Origin: Bacteroides pyogenes DSM 20611 = JCM 6294
Lineage (GTDB): Bacteria; Bacteroidota; Bacteroidia; Bacteroidales; Bacteroidaceae
Direction of reading: 5' to 3'
Assembly: GCF_000428105.1 (NCBI RefSeq)
Contig: NZ_ATZH01000040.1
Span: forward strand, 1-40,240
DNA length: 40,240 nucleotides
Shown: piece after piece, positions 25,442 through 34,499 of the stretch
Position numbering within the stretch: the stretch's first letter is position 1
Layout of the letters: every line of letters starts with the position of its first letter
Program-made: the position numbers and the translations under genes
The notes under the pieces: generated by a model
Database searches by the model: none
Told to the model about the DNA's origin: nothing
What the model saw: the letters and a program-made list of their open reading frames with translations, nothing else

Positions 25442-25531
25442 TCATTTTATTCTCGCCGGAAACAGTTTGTACCCTTTCAACTTGTTGATGATAACCAACA
25501 TGCGTTGCAATCTTTCTATTTTTCTACCCAT
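25442..25531 (-). CDS. Possible 29-aa peptide or gene remnant
   Basis: An ATG at 25531 opens 29 codons (MGRKIERLQRMLVIINKLKG then YKLFPARIK) ending in TGA. It resembles the first helix of some HTH regulators, so it may be the remnant of a regulator start. A -7-like TATCTTTG (minus, 25561-25568) lies 30 bp upstream. It is in the same frame as the open stretch before the 59-aa gene, separated by this TGA. Support is weak. Confidence 0.2.
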   Translation of the reverse strand: MGRKIERLQRMLVIINKLKGYKLFPARIK

Positions 25532-25606
25532 ATATGATATCGATTTGAAATTGCTGCAAACAAAGATAGCAAGGGCAGACGACAAAACATGTCGTCAACA
25601 AAAATA

Positions 25607-25659
25607 ATTCCCCTTCTTTTTCGCTATCCTGCCGCAGGGCAGCGAAAAACAAGGGGAAT
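25607..25659 (-). terminator. Terminator of pta-ackA
   Basis: ATTCCCCTT (25607-25615) pairs with AAGGGGAAT (25651-25659) around an inner TTTTTCGCT/AGCGAAAAA stem. On the minus strand TATTTTTG follows. It lies just past the ackA stop. Confidence 0.7.
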
Positions 25660-25680
25660 GCTATAAACTCTTTGTTTTCG

Positions 25681-26877
25681 TTATTTGCTCACGATAGCCA
25701 TGGTATCGGACGCAATCACCAGCTCTTCGTCGGTAGGAATCACCACGACTTTCACTTTCGAGTCGTCGGCGGAAATTACAGCTTCCACGCCACGCACACT
25801 GTTTCTCGACTTATCCATTTTAACGCCCATGAACTCGAGACCCTCGCACACCGCCGCACGGCAAGATGCCTGATTCTCACCCACGCCACCGGTAAAGACA
25901 ATGGTGTCGACACCGCCTAAAACAGCGGCATACGCGCCTACGTATTTCTTGATGCGATGGAAATACATTTTTTCTGCCAAGATGGCTTGTTTGTTTCCGG
26001 CTGCCACAGCAGATTCTATCTCGCGCATATCGCTCGAAATACCGGAAATACCCAACACACCGCTCTTTTTATTCAAAAGATTGGAAACTCCGGTCGTGTT
26101 CAAGCCTTCCTTTTCCATGATGAAAGTAACCGCTCCGGCATCGATGTCACCGCTGCGTGTTCCCATCATCAAGCCCTCGAGCGGAGTCAATCCCATCGTG
26201 GTATCCATACATTTGCCGTCTTTGATGGCAGCGATAGAACCTCCGTTGCCGATGTGGCAAGTGATGATTCTTTGTCCTTCGGGTTTTACACCCAGAAACT
26301 CGCACACACGTTGCGAAACGTAACGGTGAGATGTTCCGTGGAACCCATAGCGACGCACGCCGTACTTCTCATAAAGTTCGTAAGGAATGGCATATAAGTA
26401 AGCATAGTCGGGCATGGTCTGATGGAAGGCCGTATCGAACACACCTACCTGCGGCACGTTTGGAAGAATGGCGGTAATCGCGTTCACACCTTTTAGGTTG
26501 GCGGGATTGTGCAGAGGCGCCAGATCGTTGCAGGCAATGAAAACATCCAGCACTTCTTTGTTCAGCAGCACCGATTCGCTGAAGCGCTCGCCTCCGTGAA
26601 CCATACGGTGTCCCACCGCATCAATCTCATCCAATGATTTGATGGCGCCGTATTCCGGAGAGGCCAACGTATTCAGGATAAATTCCACACCTACGGTATG
26701 CTCGGGAATGTCTTTCTCCAACACTTTCTTGCTCCCGTCGGGCAATGTCAGCTTCAGGAACGAACCCTTCAAACCTATTTTCTCGATTCCTCCTTGCGCG
26801 ATAACTTCTTTACTGTCCATATCGAACAGTTTATATTTAATAGACGAACTGCCACAGTTCAGTACTAAAATCTTCAT
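25681..26877 (-). CDS. ackA: Acetate kinase
   Basis: 398 aa, the usual length. It converts acetyl phosphate and ADP to acetate and ATP, the energy-yielding end of acetate fermentation. Family signatures are clear: ILVLNCGSSSIKYKLF (residues 3-18), VGHRMVHGGERF with a catalytic arginine, RRYGFHGTSHRYV, CHIGNGGSI and the C-terminal FTGGVGENQ. It follows pta by 47 bp on the same strand and is closed by a long hairpin, forming the classic pta-ackA pair. No truncation or unusual insertion is seen. Confidence 0.98.
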   Translation of the reverse strand: MKILVLNCGSSSIKYKLFDMDSKEVIAQGGIEKIGLKGSFLKLTLPDGSKKVLEKDIPEHTVGVEFILNTLASPEYGAIKSLDEIDAVGHRMVHGGERFSESVLLNKEVLDVFIACNDLAPLHNPANLKGVNAITAILPNVPQVGVFDTAFHQTMPDYAYLYAIPYELYEKYGVRRYGFHGTSHRYVSQRVCEFLGVKPEGQRIITCHIGNGGSIAAIKDGKCMDTTMGLTPLEGLMMGTRSGDIDAGAVTFIMEKEGLNTTGVSNLLNKKSGVLGISGISSDMREIESAVAAGNKQAILAEKMYFHRIKKYVGAYAAVLGGVDTIVFTGGVGENQASCRAAVCEGLEFMGVKMDKSRNSVRGVEAVISADDSKVKVVVIPTDEELVIASDTMAIVSK

Positions 26878-26924
26878 GCTTCTAATTTTAAATAATTAAT
26901 GACAAATGGTTACAAGCGAAGAAC

Positions 26925-27944
26925 TCAACGAGTGTTCTTTGCGGCGATGGCCTGATTGGCCGTAATGGCAATCATCCGATACACATCTTCGATGGAACAA
27001 CCGCGAGAGAGGTCGTTCACCGGACGGGCGATACCCTGCAAGATAGGCCCTACCGCATCGGCATGTCCCAAACGCTGCACCAATTTATAAGAAATGTTTC
27101 CAACTTCGAGGCTCGGAACTACCAACACATTTGCTTCTCCCGCCACATGCGATCCCGGAGCTTTGCTTGCTCCGATCTCGGGAACGAGAGCGGCATCCGC
27201 TTGCATTTCACCATCCAAATCGAGCGTGGGCGCCATTTCTTTGGCAATCTTGGTGGCTTCTATCACCTTGTCTACCACTTCATGTGTAGCGGAACCTTTT
27301 GTAGAGAAGCTCAGCATCGCTACTTTCGGACTCTCGATGCCTGCAACCGCTTTTGCTGTTTGAGCCGTACAAACGGCAATCTGTGCCAACTGGTTCGCGT
27401 CCGGAACCGGAGTAACAGCCACGTCGCCCATCAGCAACAGTCCGTTCTTTCCACATTCGGGAGCGTGTGTAAGCAACAACATCGCACCTGAGACACAAGT
27501 GATACCCGGTGCAGTTTTAATAATCTGCAAGGCCGGACGAAGAACGTTTCCGGTAGTGTTGCGAGCACCTGCCAATTGTCCGTCGGCATCGCCGCTCTTA
27601 ATCATCAAGCAACCATAGAACAAGGGATCGCTCGTCAGCTTACGAGCCTCTTCAATCGTCATTCCCTTCTTCTTACGAAGCTCGCACAAAAGTTGCGCGT
27701 ATTCCTCGTGTTTGGGTGAAGTCTCAGGATTGATAATTGTAGCCTTACAAATATTCCCTAATCCCCATTTTACTGCCAACTCATTAATCTCATCTGGATT
27801 ACCCAACAAGACAAGGTCTGCAACTTCGTCTGTCAAAATCTGATTGGCAGCTTTCAATGTACGCTCCTCCGTTCCTTCCGGAAGAACAATGCGTTGGCGG
27901 TTTGCTTTTGCCCGCTCAACGATCTGGTTGATTAAATTAAGCAT
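26925..27944 (-). CDS. pta: Phosphate acetyltransferase
   Basis: 339 aa, the short form without the N-terminal P-loop and DRTGG domains of E. coli Pta. It interconverts acetyl-CoA and acetyl phosphate. Recognisable segments are RIVLPEGTEERTLKAA, SGDADGQLAGARNTTGNVLRPALQIIKT, the SFSTKGSATHE region and the C-terminal VNDLSRGCSIEDVYRMIAITA. It is the first gene of pta-ackA and is divergent from lrgA. A minus-strand -7 box TACTTTTG (27997-28004) lies 52 bp before the ATG, with no well-spaced TTTG. Confidence 0.97.
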   Translation of the reverse strand: MLNLINQIVERAKANRQRIVLPEGTEERTLKAANQILTDEVADLVLLGNPDEINELAVKWGLGNICKATIINPETSPKHEEYAQLLCELRKKKGMTIEEARKLTSDPLFYGCLMIKSGDADGQLAGARNTTGNVLRPALQIIKTAPGITCVSGAMLLLTHAPECGKNGLLLMGDVAVTPVPDANQLAQIAVCTAQTAKAVAGIESPKVAMLSFSTKGSATHEVVDKVIEATKIAKEMAPTLDLDGEMQADAALVPEIGASKAPGSHVAGEANVLVVPSLEVGNISYKLVQRLGHADAVGPILQGIARPVNDLSRGCSIEDVYRMIAITANQAIAAKNTR

Positions 27945-27996
27945 AGATATATTTAATGTATGTTATAAAAATCGAGACAGCTTACTATTTGCACTG

Positions 27997-28004
27997 CAAA
28001 AGTA
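27997..28004 (-). promoter_or_regulatory. pta -7 box
   Basis: Minus-strand TACTTTTG fits TAnnTTTG. The nearest TTTG lies 24 nt upstream, slightly too far. Confidence 0.4.
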
Positions 28005-28072
28005 CTGAATTTTGTAATATCCACATTACAAAAACTTTCTATTTTAATTCCCAAATCTAAAATATTATAATA

Positions 28073-28105
28073 TTTAACACTGTGCTTCTATTTTTCCTAT
28101 CTTTG
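28073..28105 (+). promoter_or_regulatory. lrgA promoter
   Basis: TTTA (28073-28076, one mismatch to TTTG), 21 nt, TATCTTTG (28098-28105), leaving a leader of about 30 nt. It faces away from the pta promoter in the same 193-bp spacer. Confidence 0.5.
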
Positions 28106-28137
28106 CACTGTTTTTCAACTATCAACAGATTATTAGT

Positions 28138-28476
28138 ATGATACGTCAGTGCGCCATTTTATTTGGCTGTTTGGCTTTGGGTGAATTAATCGTTTATCTC
28201 ACGGGGGTTAAGCTCCCGTCCAGCATCATCGGTATGCTGCTTCTCACTTTTTTCCTAAAATTAGGTTGGATTAAACTTCACTGGGTACAGGGAATGTCCG
28301 ACTTTCTGGTAGCTAACTTAGGATTCTTCTTTATTCCTCCGGGAGTGGCGCTGATGCTATATTTCGACATCATCGCCGCACAATTCTGGCCGATTGTTAT
28401 CGCCACCATAATCAGCACCGCCCTTGTTTTAGCCGTCACCGGATGGGTTCATCAATTAACACGTAAAATCAAATGA
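28138..28476 (+). CDS. lrgA: CidA/LrgA family membrane protein
   Basis: 112 aa with four hydrophobic segments. The family core is GELIVYLTGVKLPSSIIGMLLL and the downstream FFFIPPGVALM. LrgA/CidA were first described as holin-like proteins affecting murein hydrolase activity. In Bacillus and Streptococcus the LrgAB pair has since been linked to pyruvate transport. Its stop overlaps the lrgB ATG by four bases, so the two are coupled. The divergent pta-ackA location fits a link with overflow carbon metabolism, but this is inference from position. Confidence 0.9.
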   Translation: MIRQCAILFGCLALGELIVYLTGVKLPSSIIGMLLLTFFLKLGWIKLHWVQGMSDFLVANLGFFFIPPGVALMLYFDIIAAQFWPIVIATIISTALVLAVTGWVHQLTRKIK

Positions 28477-29168
28477 GCTTCTTAGAAAATAAATTCTTTC
28501 TGTTGGCAATCACCTTTGGAATATTCTTTTTTGCCAAACTGCTCCAAAAGAAAACAGGGCAAGTATTGTTAAACCCGATACTGCTGACCATCGCCATTCT
28601 GATTATTTTCCTCAAAATAACGGGCATATCTTACGAAACTTACAATGAAGGCGGACATCTCATCGAATTTTGGTTGCGCCCGGCAGTTGTAGCTTTGGGG
28701 GTTCCTCTATATCTTCAGCTGGAAACTATCAAAAAACAACTGGTACCTATTTTATTGTCGCAATTGGCAGGCTGCATTGTGGGAGTCATTTCGGTTGTAC
28801 TGATAGCCAAACTTATGGGAGCTTCTCAAGAAGTAATTCTTTCATTGGCTCCCAAATCGGTAACCACTCCTATCGCAATGGAAGTCACCCAAACGATAGG
28901 CGGTATCCCTTCACTTACAGCAGCAGTCGTCGTAGCAGTAGGTTTGCTGGGAGCTGTTTGCGGTTTTAAAACCATGAAGGTAATGCGTGTAGGCAGTCCG
29001 ATAGCGCAAGGACTCTCTATGGGAACTGCCGCTCATGCGGTGGGCACATCCACAGCAATGGACGTGAGTAAAAAATACGGTGCATACGCCAGTTTAGGAT
29101 TAACGCTGAACGGGATATTCACAGCACTGCTGACTCCTACCATTTTGCGGCTGTTGGGAATATTGTGA
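28473..29168 (+). CDS. lrgB: LrgB family membrane protein
   Basis: 231 aa, the typical LrgB length, with six or seven hydrophobic segments. Family motifs are FWLRPAVVALGVPLY, LSLAPKSVTTPIAMEV and GLSMGTAAHAVGTSTAM. It is the partner of LrgA and probably forms the transport part of the complex. It is coupled to lrgA by a four-base overlap and followed after 56 bp by the DUF2156 gene on the same strand, so the four genes may be one transcript. No LytTR or two-component regulator of lrg type is in the window. Confidence 0.92.
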   Translation: MSFLENKFFLLAITFGIFFFAKLLQKKTGQVLLNPILLTIAILIIFLKITGISYETYNEGGHLIEFWLRPAVVALGVPLYLQLETIKKQLVPILLSQLAGCIVGVISVVLIAKLMGASQEVILSLAPKSVTTPIAMEVTQTIGGIPSLTAAVVVAVGLLGAVCGFKTMKVMRVGSPIAQGLSMGTAAHAVGTSTAMDVSKKYGAYASLGLTLNGIFTALLTPTILRLLGIL

Positions 29169-29224
29169 CAACAAAACCATCAAATTATCCGTTATATAAT
29201 GCGTAAAACTAAAAAAAAGAATTC

Positions 29225-30142
29225 ATGATTCCATTCAAAGATATCACATTAGCGGATAAAGACATAATCACATCATTCACCTTAAACAGCAGACGACGCA
29301 ACTGCGACCTTTCATTCTCCAATCTTTGCAGCTGGCGATTTCTGTATAATACACAGTTTGCCGTCGTGGATGATTTTCTTGTATTCAAATTCTGGGCCGA
29401 CGACCAATTGGCTTACATGATGCCCGTAGGAAACGGCGATCAGAAATCCATTCTTTACAAACTGATTGAAGATGCCGGAAAAGAAGGACAGCCGTTTTGC
29501 ATGTTGGGTGTCTGCTCCGATATGCGGAAAGAGCTTGAAACAGTATTGCCCGACCGGTTTACTTTTACAGAAGATCGTGATTACGCCGATTACATCTATC
29601 TGAGAAGCGACCTTTCCACACTGAAAGGAAAAAAATTCCAACCGAAACGGAACCATATCAACCGATTCCGCAATACATATTCCGACTACGAATATATTCC
29701 GATAACTCCCGATCTTATCGAGGAATGCTTGAAACTGGAGGCCGAATGGTGCAAGGCAAACGATTGCGACCAGCACGAGGGAACAGGAAACGAACGCCGC
29801 GCTCTGGTGTATGCCTTACATAATTTCGAAGCAATCGGACTCACAGGCGGTATCCTGCGCGTCAACGGACAAATCGTGGCATTCACTTTCGGCATGCCCA
29901 TCAACCACGAAACATTCGGCGTGCATGTGGAAAAGGCAGACACCCGAATAGACGGGGCATACGCCATGATTAACTATGAATTCGCCAACCACATCCCCGA
30001 ACAATACGTTTACATCAACCGAGAAGAAGACTTAGGAATAGAAGGCCTGCGCAAAGCAAAACTCTCGTACCAACCGGTAACGATTCTGGAGAAACACATG
30101 GCTTGTCTCAAAGATCATCCGATAAATGAAATAAGATGGTAA
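29225..30142 (+). CDS. DUF2156 family protein (MprF C-terminal-like)
   Basis: 305 aa. It matches the DUF2156 family, the double GNAT-like fold of the aminoacyl-phosphatidylglycerol synthase catalytic domain: DLSFSNLCSWRFLY near the start, the lysine/arginine-rich PKRNHINRFRNTY, GGILRVNGQIVAFTFG and the C-terminal YINREEDLGIEGLRKAKLSYQP. No membrane flippase part is present, so it would be soluble. Substrates in Bacteroides are not known; transfer of an amino acid from tRNA to a lipid or peptide is the family-based guess. The next gene, a GNAT, overlaps it by seven bases. Confidence 0.82.
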   Translation: MIPFKDITLADKDIITSFTLNSRRRNCDLSFSNLCSWRFLYNTQFAVVDDFLVFKFWADDQLAYMMPVGNGDQKSILYKLIEDAGKEGQPFCMLGVCSDMRKELETVLPDRFTFTEDRDYADYIYLRSDLSTLKGKKFQPKRNHINRFRNTYSDYEYIPITPDLIEECLKLEAEWCKANDCDQHEGTGNERRALVYALHNFEAIGLTGGILRVNGQIVAFTFGMPINHETFGVHVEKADTRIDGAYAMINYEFANHIPEQYVYINREEDLGIEGLRKAKLSYQPVTILEKHMACLKDHPINEIRW

Positions 30143-31164
30143 CAACAAGAAGCATGAAAGAGAAAGTTAAAACACTGTGGAGCATATGTTTCAATGACAG
30201 CAAAGCATTCATTGACATGTACTTCCGCTTACGTTATAAAAGTAATGTCAACATAGCCATCGAAAGCGGGGGAGAAATCATATCCGCCCTGCAAATGCTT
30301 CCCTACCCGATGACTTTCTGTGGAAACACAGTGCAGACTTCTTATGTTTCCGGCGCTTGCACGCATCCGGACTTTCGCGGGAAAGGCGTGATGCGTGAGC
30401 TTCTCTCTCAGGCGTTTGCCCGGATGTTTCACGGTGAAGTGCTTTTCAGCACATTGATTCCCGCCGAACCGTGGCTATTCGACTACTATAAACAGATGGG
30501 ATACGCCTCCGTGTTCGGATACTCCATTCAGGAAATATCGATTCCCGATACTCCACCCTTGGGAAAGATAAAAGTGAAAATCGTAACCAAATCACAGAAA
30601 GAGGTTTATCAATATCTGAATCGGAAACTTTCCGAACGGGCTTGCTGCATTCAGCATACCGCCGAAGACTTCCGGGTAATCATGACCGATCTGTCCATCA
30701 GCGGGGGGATACTGTTCACCGCCAAGCAAGATGAAACAATTAAAGGACTGGCTATCTTGTATAAGCGCGAAAAGGGATGGATTATCAACGAATTATTTGC
30801 CGACACACAAGAAATAGAACACAACCTGTTGCTCCATATAAAGAAGCAGATAGGCGAAGAACGGATCACCCGGCTACTGCCTTCGGAAGAAACGCCTCCA
30901 CCCCATTTACTGGGTATGGCACGCATCATCAATCCGAAAAAAGTATTGGATCTATACGCCACCGCTTTTCCGGAAGAAGAAATGCAATTGGAACTCACCG
31001 ACAAGCAGTTGTCTGTAAACAATGGCTATTACTATCTGTGCAACGGGAAATGCATGTTCAGCACGGAGCGTCTGCCCGGCCGCCATCTCTCCATGGACAT
31101 AAGCGAACTGACGAAAAGAATCCTGCTTCCGCTCAGGCCCTACATGAGTTTAATGCTGAACTGA
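30136..31164 (+). CDS. GNAT family N-acetyltransferase (Eis-like layout)
   Basis: 342 aa. The acetyl-CoA binding motif is CTHPDFRGKGVMRELLSQAF (R/Q-x-x-G-x-G/A type), preceded by the conserved beta bulge region and followed by a second GNAT-like half and a C-terminal segment (NGYYYLCNGKCMFSTERLP) that recalls the sterol-carrier-like tail of Eis proteins. Substrate unknown. Its ATG lies inside the last codons of the DUF2156 gene (seven-base overlap), so the two proteins are probably made together and may act in one pathway. A second ATG (MKEK) six codons in is an alternative start. Confidence 0.82.
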   Translation: MVTTRSMKEKVKTLWSICFNDSKAFIDMYFRLRYKSNVNIAIESGGEIISALQMLPYPMTFCGNTVQTSYVSGACTHPDFRGKGVMRELLSQAFARMFHGEVLFSTLIPAEPWLFDYYKQMGYASVFGYSIQEISIPDTPPLGKIKVKIVTKSQKEVYQYLNRKLSERACCIQHTAEDFRVIMTDLSISGGILFTAKQDETIKGLAILYKREKGWIINELFADTQEIEHNLLLHIKKQIGEERITRLLPSEETPPPHLLGMARIINPKKVLDLYATAFPEEEMQLELTDKQLSVNNGYYYLCNGKCMFSTERLPGRHLSMDISELTKRILLPLRPYMSLMLN

Positions 31165-31510
31165 CCTTTCACATCCGGCAACTTCGGACAAAATCACCCT
31201 CCGAAGCGACAGGTAGAAACGAAAGGGCGTATCGAAGCTTTTGCGGAACAGCCTCTTTTGCCGGCAACAAGCATCTATTACCTTTCAGCGTCGAGAAACC
31301 GGTTCGCGTCTTAACAAAGAAACTCGCAATTAAATGTTTTTTTGTTTGCGTCCATACCGCAAACCATTTAACAGTCGAATTACGCACAGCGCCATGTGCA
31401 AAACAAATCCCGGCCGATTGAAAGTCTTGAATAAGCAAACCGACCGGGATTCGGATAAATAGAAACCTGCGAAGAACAGAACTTTCTGAGCATCGACAGG
31501 CAACTATCCT
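31165..31510. other. Spacer between convergent units, with a hairpin
   Basis: No gene is supported. AATCCCGGCCG (31406-31416) and CGACCGGGATT (31441-31451) form an 11-bp stem with one mismatch and a 24-nt loop, with moderate T-richness on the minus side. It is a likely terminator for tldE and perhaps for the plus-strand unit. A short minus-strand open frame to its left looks like chance. Confidence 0.5.
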
Positions 31511-32830
31511 TTACAATCCGCTGAAATCTACGCCTTCGAATACCAGTGAGGGAATCCGCCACGAAGAATTCAGTCGCGGGTCGTTGCCTGTTTCAACAAG
31601 AGAACTCCACAACGTGATCATATTACCCGTAATATTCATCTCCGAAACAGGCTGTGTCAGTTTTCCGCCCTCTATCAGAAAACCTTCGATACCGTAAGAG
31701 AAATCTCCGGTAGAACTGTTGCAGTTGCCGCCATTGAAGCCTGTTACCAGAATACCCTTATCGATATCGGCAACCAATCCTTCCAAATTCTTATTTCCGG
31801 TGTTCATCACCAGAATAGACGCCGAGCTGATTGTCGGATCGACTTCCATTTTCCCGGCGTTATAAGTATCTATGAAGTAAGTGTTCAACACACCTCTATC
31901 GAAAATGGCCCGACGCTCCGTAGCGATTCCCTCATTATCGAAATAACGTGCTCCGAAAGCCTTCACCAAATGAGGGTCGTCCGTCAATGTCAGACGGTCG
32001 CTCCCCACTTTCTCATGCAGTTTGTTGAGCAGAAAAGAATTCTTTTGCTGCAACGCTCCTCCGTTCAAAGCACTCATCAACGGTCCCAACAGCCGGCCGG
32101 TGTTCATCGGGTCTACCACCATCGTGTATTTTCCCGATTGCACTTTCTTTTGTCCCAGCTTACGCAACACTCTTTCCAAAGCCTTCTGCCCGATTCCTTT
32201 TTTTATCAGATCGTCGATGTATAAAGAAGACTCATACCAATAAGAGGAAGGGCGGGCTTCCCCTTCGCCTTTGATGGTTACGCTTGCAGAAAGAGAATAC
32301 CACGTATTTTTCGTTTCTCCCTCAAACCCATTGCTTATTAAACGATATGCGGCATTCTCTCCGTCGTTGTAAGAAGAAGACACGGAAATCACACGTTCGT
32401 CTTTCCCCATCGCTTCTTCCGCCACCGCCTTTGCCAACGCCACCTTATCGTCGGGATCGATGGAAGAGAACTTACTGTCCGACAATTGCAAATCGGGCTT
32501 TCCACCTTTATAGTAACGTTCCGGATCGGGCAACACGCGGGCCTTGTCTTCCGCCAGATAGCGTGTCGAATCGATACCGTTCTTGATGAACGTTTCCAGT
32601 TCTTTCCTGTCCAGACGGTTTGTAGAAATGCTTCCGTACCTGCCGTCTACATATAAAGAAACATTGAGTCCTCCTTCGGTAGCCTGTTGCAGAGTTTCCA
32701 TTTTGGCATCCCTCAGTTCGAACGATGTGTTTGAAGAAGAATACAAAAGAACCTTTGCCGCCTGACATCCGTTCCTTAAAGCGTAGTCCATCGCCCACTG
32801 CGCCAACTTCTTATTATTATCTGTAATCAT
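31511..32830 (-). CDS. pmbA: TldE/PmbA family metallopeptidase-like protein
   Basis: 439 aa. It matches the PmbA/TldE fold: LRDAKMETLQQATEGGLNVSLYVDGRYGS near the start, the central YTMVVDPMNTGRLLGPLMSALNG and the C-terminal GGNCNSSTGDFSYGIEGFLIEGGKLTQPV. TldE lacks the HExxH zinc site and works as a dimer with TldD; the E. coli pair processes the microcin B17 leader and degrades CcdA. No signal peptide is seen, in contrast to the neighbouring TldD. It starts 40 bp after tldD on the same strand. Confidence 0.93.
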   Translation of the reverse strand: MITDNNKKLAQWAMDYALRNGCQAAKVLLYSSSNTSFELRDAKMETLQQATEGGLNVSLYVDGRYGSISTNRLDRKELETFIKNGIDSTRYLAEDKARVLPDPERYYKGGKPDLQLSDSKFSSIDPDDKVALAKAVAEEAMGKDERVISVSSSYNDGENAAYRLISNGFEGETKNTWYSLSASVTIKGEGEARPSSYWYESSLYIDDLIKKGIGQKALERVLRKLGQKKVQSGKYTMVVDPMNTGRLLGPLMSALNGGALQQKNSFLLNKLHEKVGSDRLTLTDDPHLVKAFGARYFDNEGIATERRAIFDRGVLNTYFIDTYNAGKMEVDPTISSASILVMNTGNKNLEGLVADIDKGILVTGFNGGNCNSSTGDFSYGIEGFLIEGGKLTQPVSEMNITGNMITLWSSLVETGNDPRLNSSWRIPSLVFEGVDFSGL

Positions 32831-32870
32831 AGATTCGTCTTTTAAAAGAGATTAATGGTTAGTTAAAGTT

Positions 32871-34412
32871 TCAGCTTTCGCCGCCCACAGTCAGTTTGCT
32901 GACCAAAGCAGACGGCATACCGCAGGTTACAGGACACGATTGCCCGTCCTTGCCGCAAGTCCATGTGCCATTATCCACTTTCGCGTTCGTACCTACCATC
33001 GTGATATCCGCCAAAGCTTTCGGACCATTTCCTATGATATTTATATCTTTGACAGGCTGTGTCAGTTTCCCGTCTTCAATCATATAGCCCGACTTCACGA
33101 AGAACGTAAAGTCGCCCGCTCCAATCTGCACCTCCCCATTGGTAAAGTTGTTCACAAATATCCCTTTCTTCACCGAAGCTATGATATCCGCCTCATCTAC
33201 ATTGCCCGCTTCCATGTATGTGGCCCGCATACGGGGAATCGGCATATTGCGGAAAGACTCCCGCCGTCCGTTTCCGGTCGGCTCCACTCCGTAATGCTTG
33301 GCGCTGATGCGGTCGTGTATATAGCTTGTCAGCACCCCCTCTTTTATCAGATAAGTCTTTTGTCCTTCAGCACCCTCATCGTCGAAATTCACTGCCCCGC
33401 GATTGAACGGAATCGTCCCGTCGTCCACTACATTGATGTGCTCGTTGCATACTTTTTTATTCAACTGATCGGCAAAGATTGAAATATTCTTCCGGTTAAA
33501 GTCTGCTTCAAAAGTATGTCCGATGGCTTCGTGAAGCAAGATACCCGATCCTCCGGCACCCATCACCACCGGCATCTCGCCGCCTTTAGGCTTAACTGCT
33601 TTGAACATAATCGCCGTTTGCTCCACCGCTTCGCGCGCAATAACCTCCACCACGTCGTCCGTCAAGAAATCGTAACCTTTGCGATAAGCGCGGGCGGCAT
33701 ATCCGTTCTCCATCTTCCCGTTCTCTTCCATGATACATACCGCTCCCAGCGTCACCATGGGACGATAATCGTAATACATCACCCCTTCCGAATTACAGAA
33801 GAATATGTGCGATGTAGTATCGCTTTGGCGGGCCTGTACCTTTCGTACCCGTTTGTCCATGGCAAAAATCCGTTCATTCAACCTTTGCAGGTATGGCATT
33901 TTGTCTTTCAGGTTCACTTCCTCCCAAGGCGATGATACAGTATAGTAGTTTTTCTTGAGAACTTTCTCGGTAAGGTTCAGCGGTTTATTCCCTTTATTGG
34001 CGGAAGCGATGCGCGCTGCCGTACGGGCCGCTTTCAACATCTCTTCCAGCGTACTGTTCTCCACATAAGCATATCCGCTCTGATCGCCCGAAAGCACACG
34101 AACACCGACTCCATAATCTATATTCGAATAACTATTATTCACCGCACCATCCATCAGCCTGATGTTATTGCTGATGGTATGTTCGAAAAACAGGTCCGCA
34201 TAATCTCCTCCTTTCTCCAATGCGGCAGAAAGCACTTTCTTCAAGTCCGCTTCACTCACTCCGAAATGCTCCATCGCCAAAGCGATGGAAGTTTTCTTGT
34301 CGGCTCCTTTACCGCCCAATGCGCCGGAAGAGTTCATTCCCATCACAGAACCTGTTGCCAGTGTACCCAGCAAAGCCATTCCTCCGGTCTTTAGAAAAAT
34401 ACGTCTATCCAT
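32871..34412 (-). CDS. tldD: TldD family metalloprotease with Tat-like signal
   Basis: 513 aa. The zinc site HEAIGH is at residues 294-299 in GSGILLHEAIGHTFEAD. The later GDFTFFVKSGYMIEDGKLTQPV matches the TldD C-terminal core. The N-terminus MDRRIFLKTGG followed by MALLGTLATGSVMGM has the twin-arginine pattern (RRxFLK) and a mild hydrophobic core, so the protein may be exported folded. E. coli TldD (481 aa) is cytoplasmic and lacks this extension. Its partner TldE is encoded next and has no signal. Substrates unknown. It may be co-transcribed with folP and cdaA upstream (87-bp gap). Confidence 0.93.
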   Translation of the reverse strand: MDRRIFLKTGGMALLGTLATGSVMGMNSSGALGGKGADKKTSIALAMEHFGVSEADLKKVLSAALEKGGDYADLFFEHTISNNIRLMDGAVNNSYSNIDYGVGVRVLSGDQSGYAYVENSTLEEMLKAARTAARIASANKGNKPLNLTEKVLKKNYYTVSSPWEEVNLKDKMPYLQRLNERIFAMDKRVRKVQARQSDTTSHIFFCNSEGVMYYDYRPMVTLGAVCIMEENGKMENGYAARAYRKGYDFLTDDVVEVIAREAVEQTAIMFKAVKPKGGEMPVVMGAGGSGILLHEAIGHTFEADFNRKNISIFADQLNKKVCNEHINVVDDGTIPFNRGAVNFDDEGAEGQKTYLIKEGVLTSYIHDRISAKHYGVEPTGNGRRESFRNMPIPRMRATYMEAGNVDEADIIASVKKGIFVNNFTNGEVQIGAGDFTFFVKSGYMIEDGKLTQPVKDINIIGNGPKALADITMVGTNAKVDNGTWTCGKDGQSCPVTCGMPSALVSKLTVGGES

Positions 34413-34499
34413 AATAATTATTATTAAATCATGTTTTACCGATTAATCATTCCCTTGTTATTCACTCTGCAACCCGTGCCTCACAACTCTGCAATCCCT

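Noticed and set aside
31169..31438. 89-aa minus-strand open frame after the GNAT gene
   Set aside because: It has no recognisable domain or promoter, and it lies across a probable terminator hairpin.
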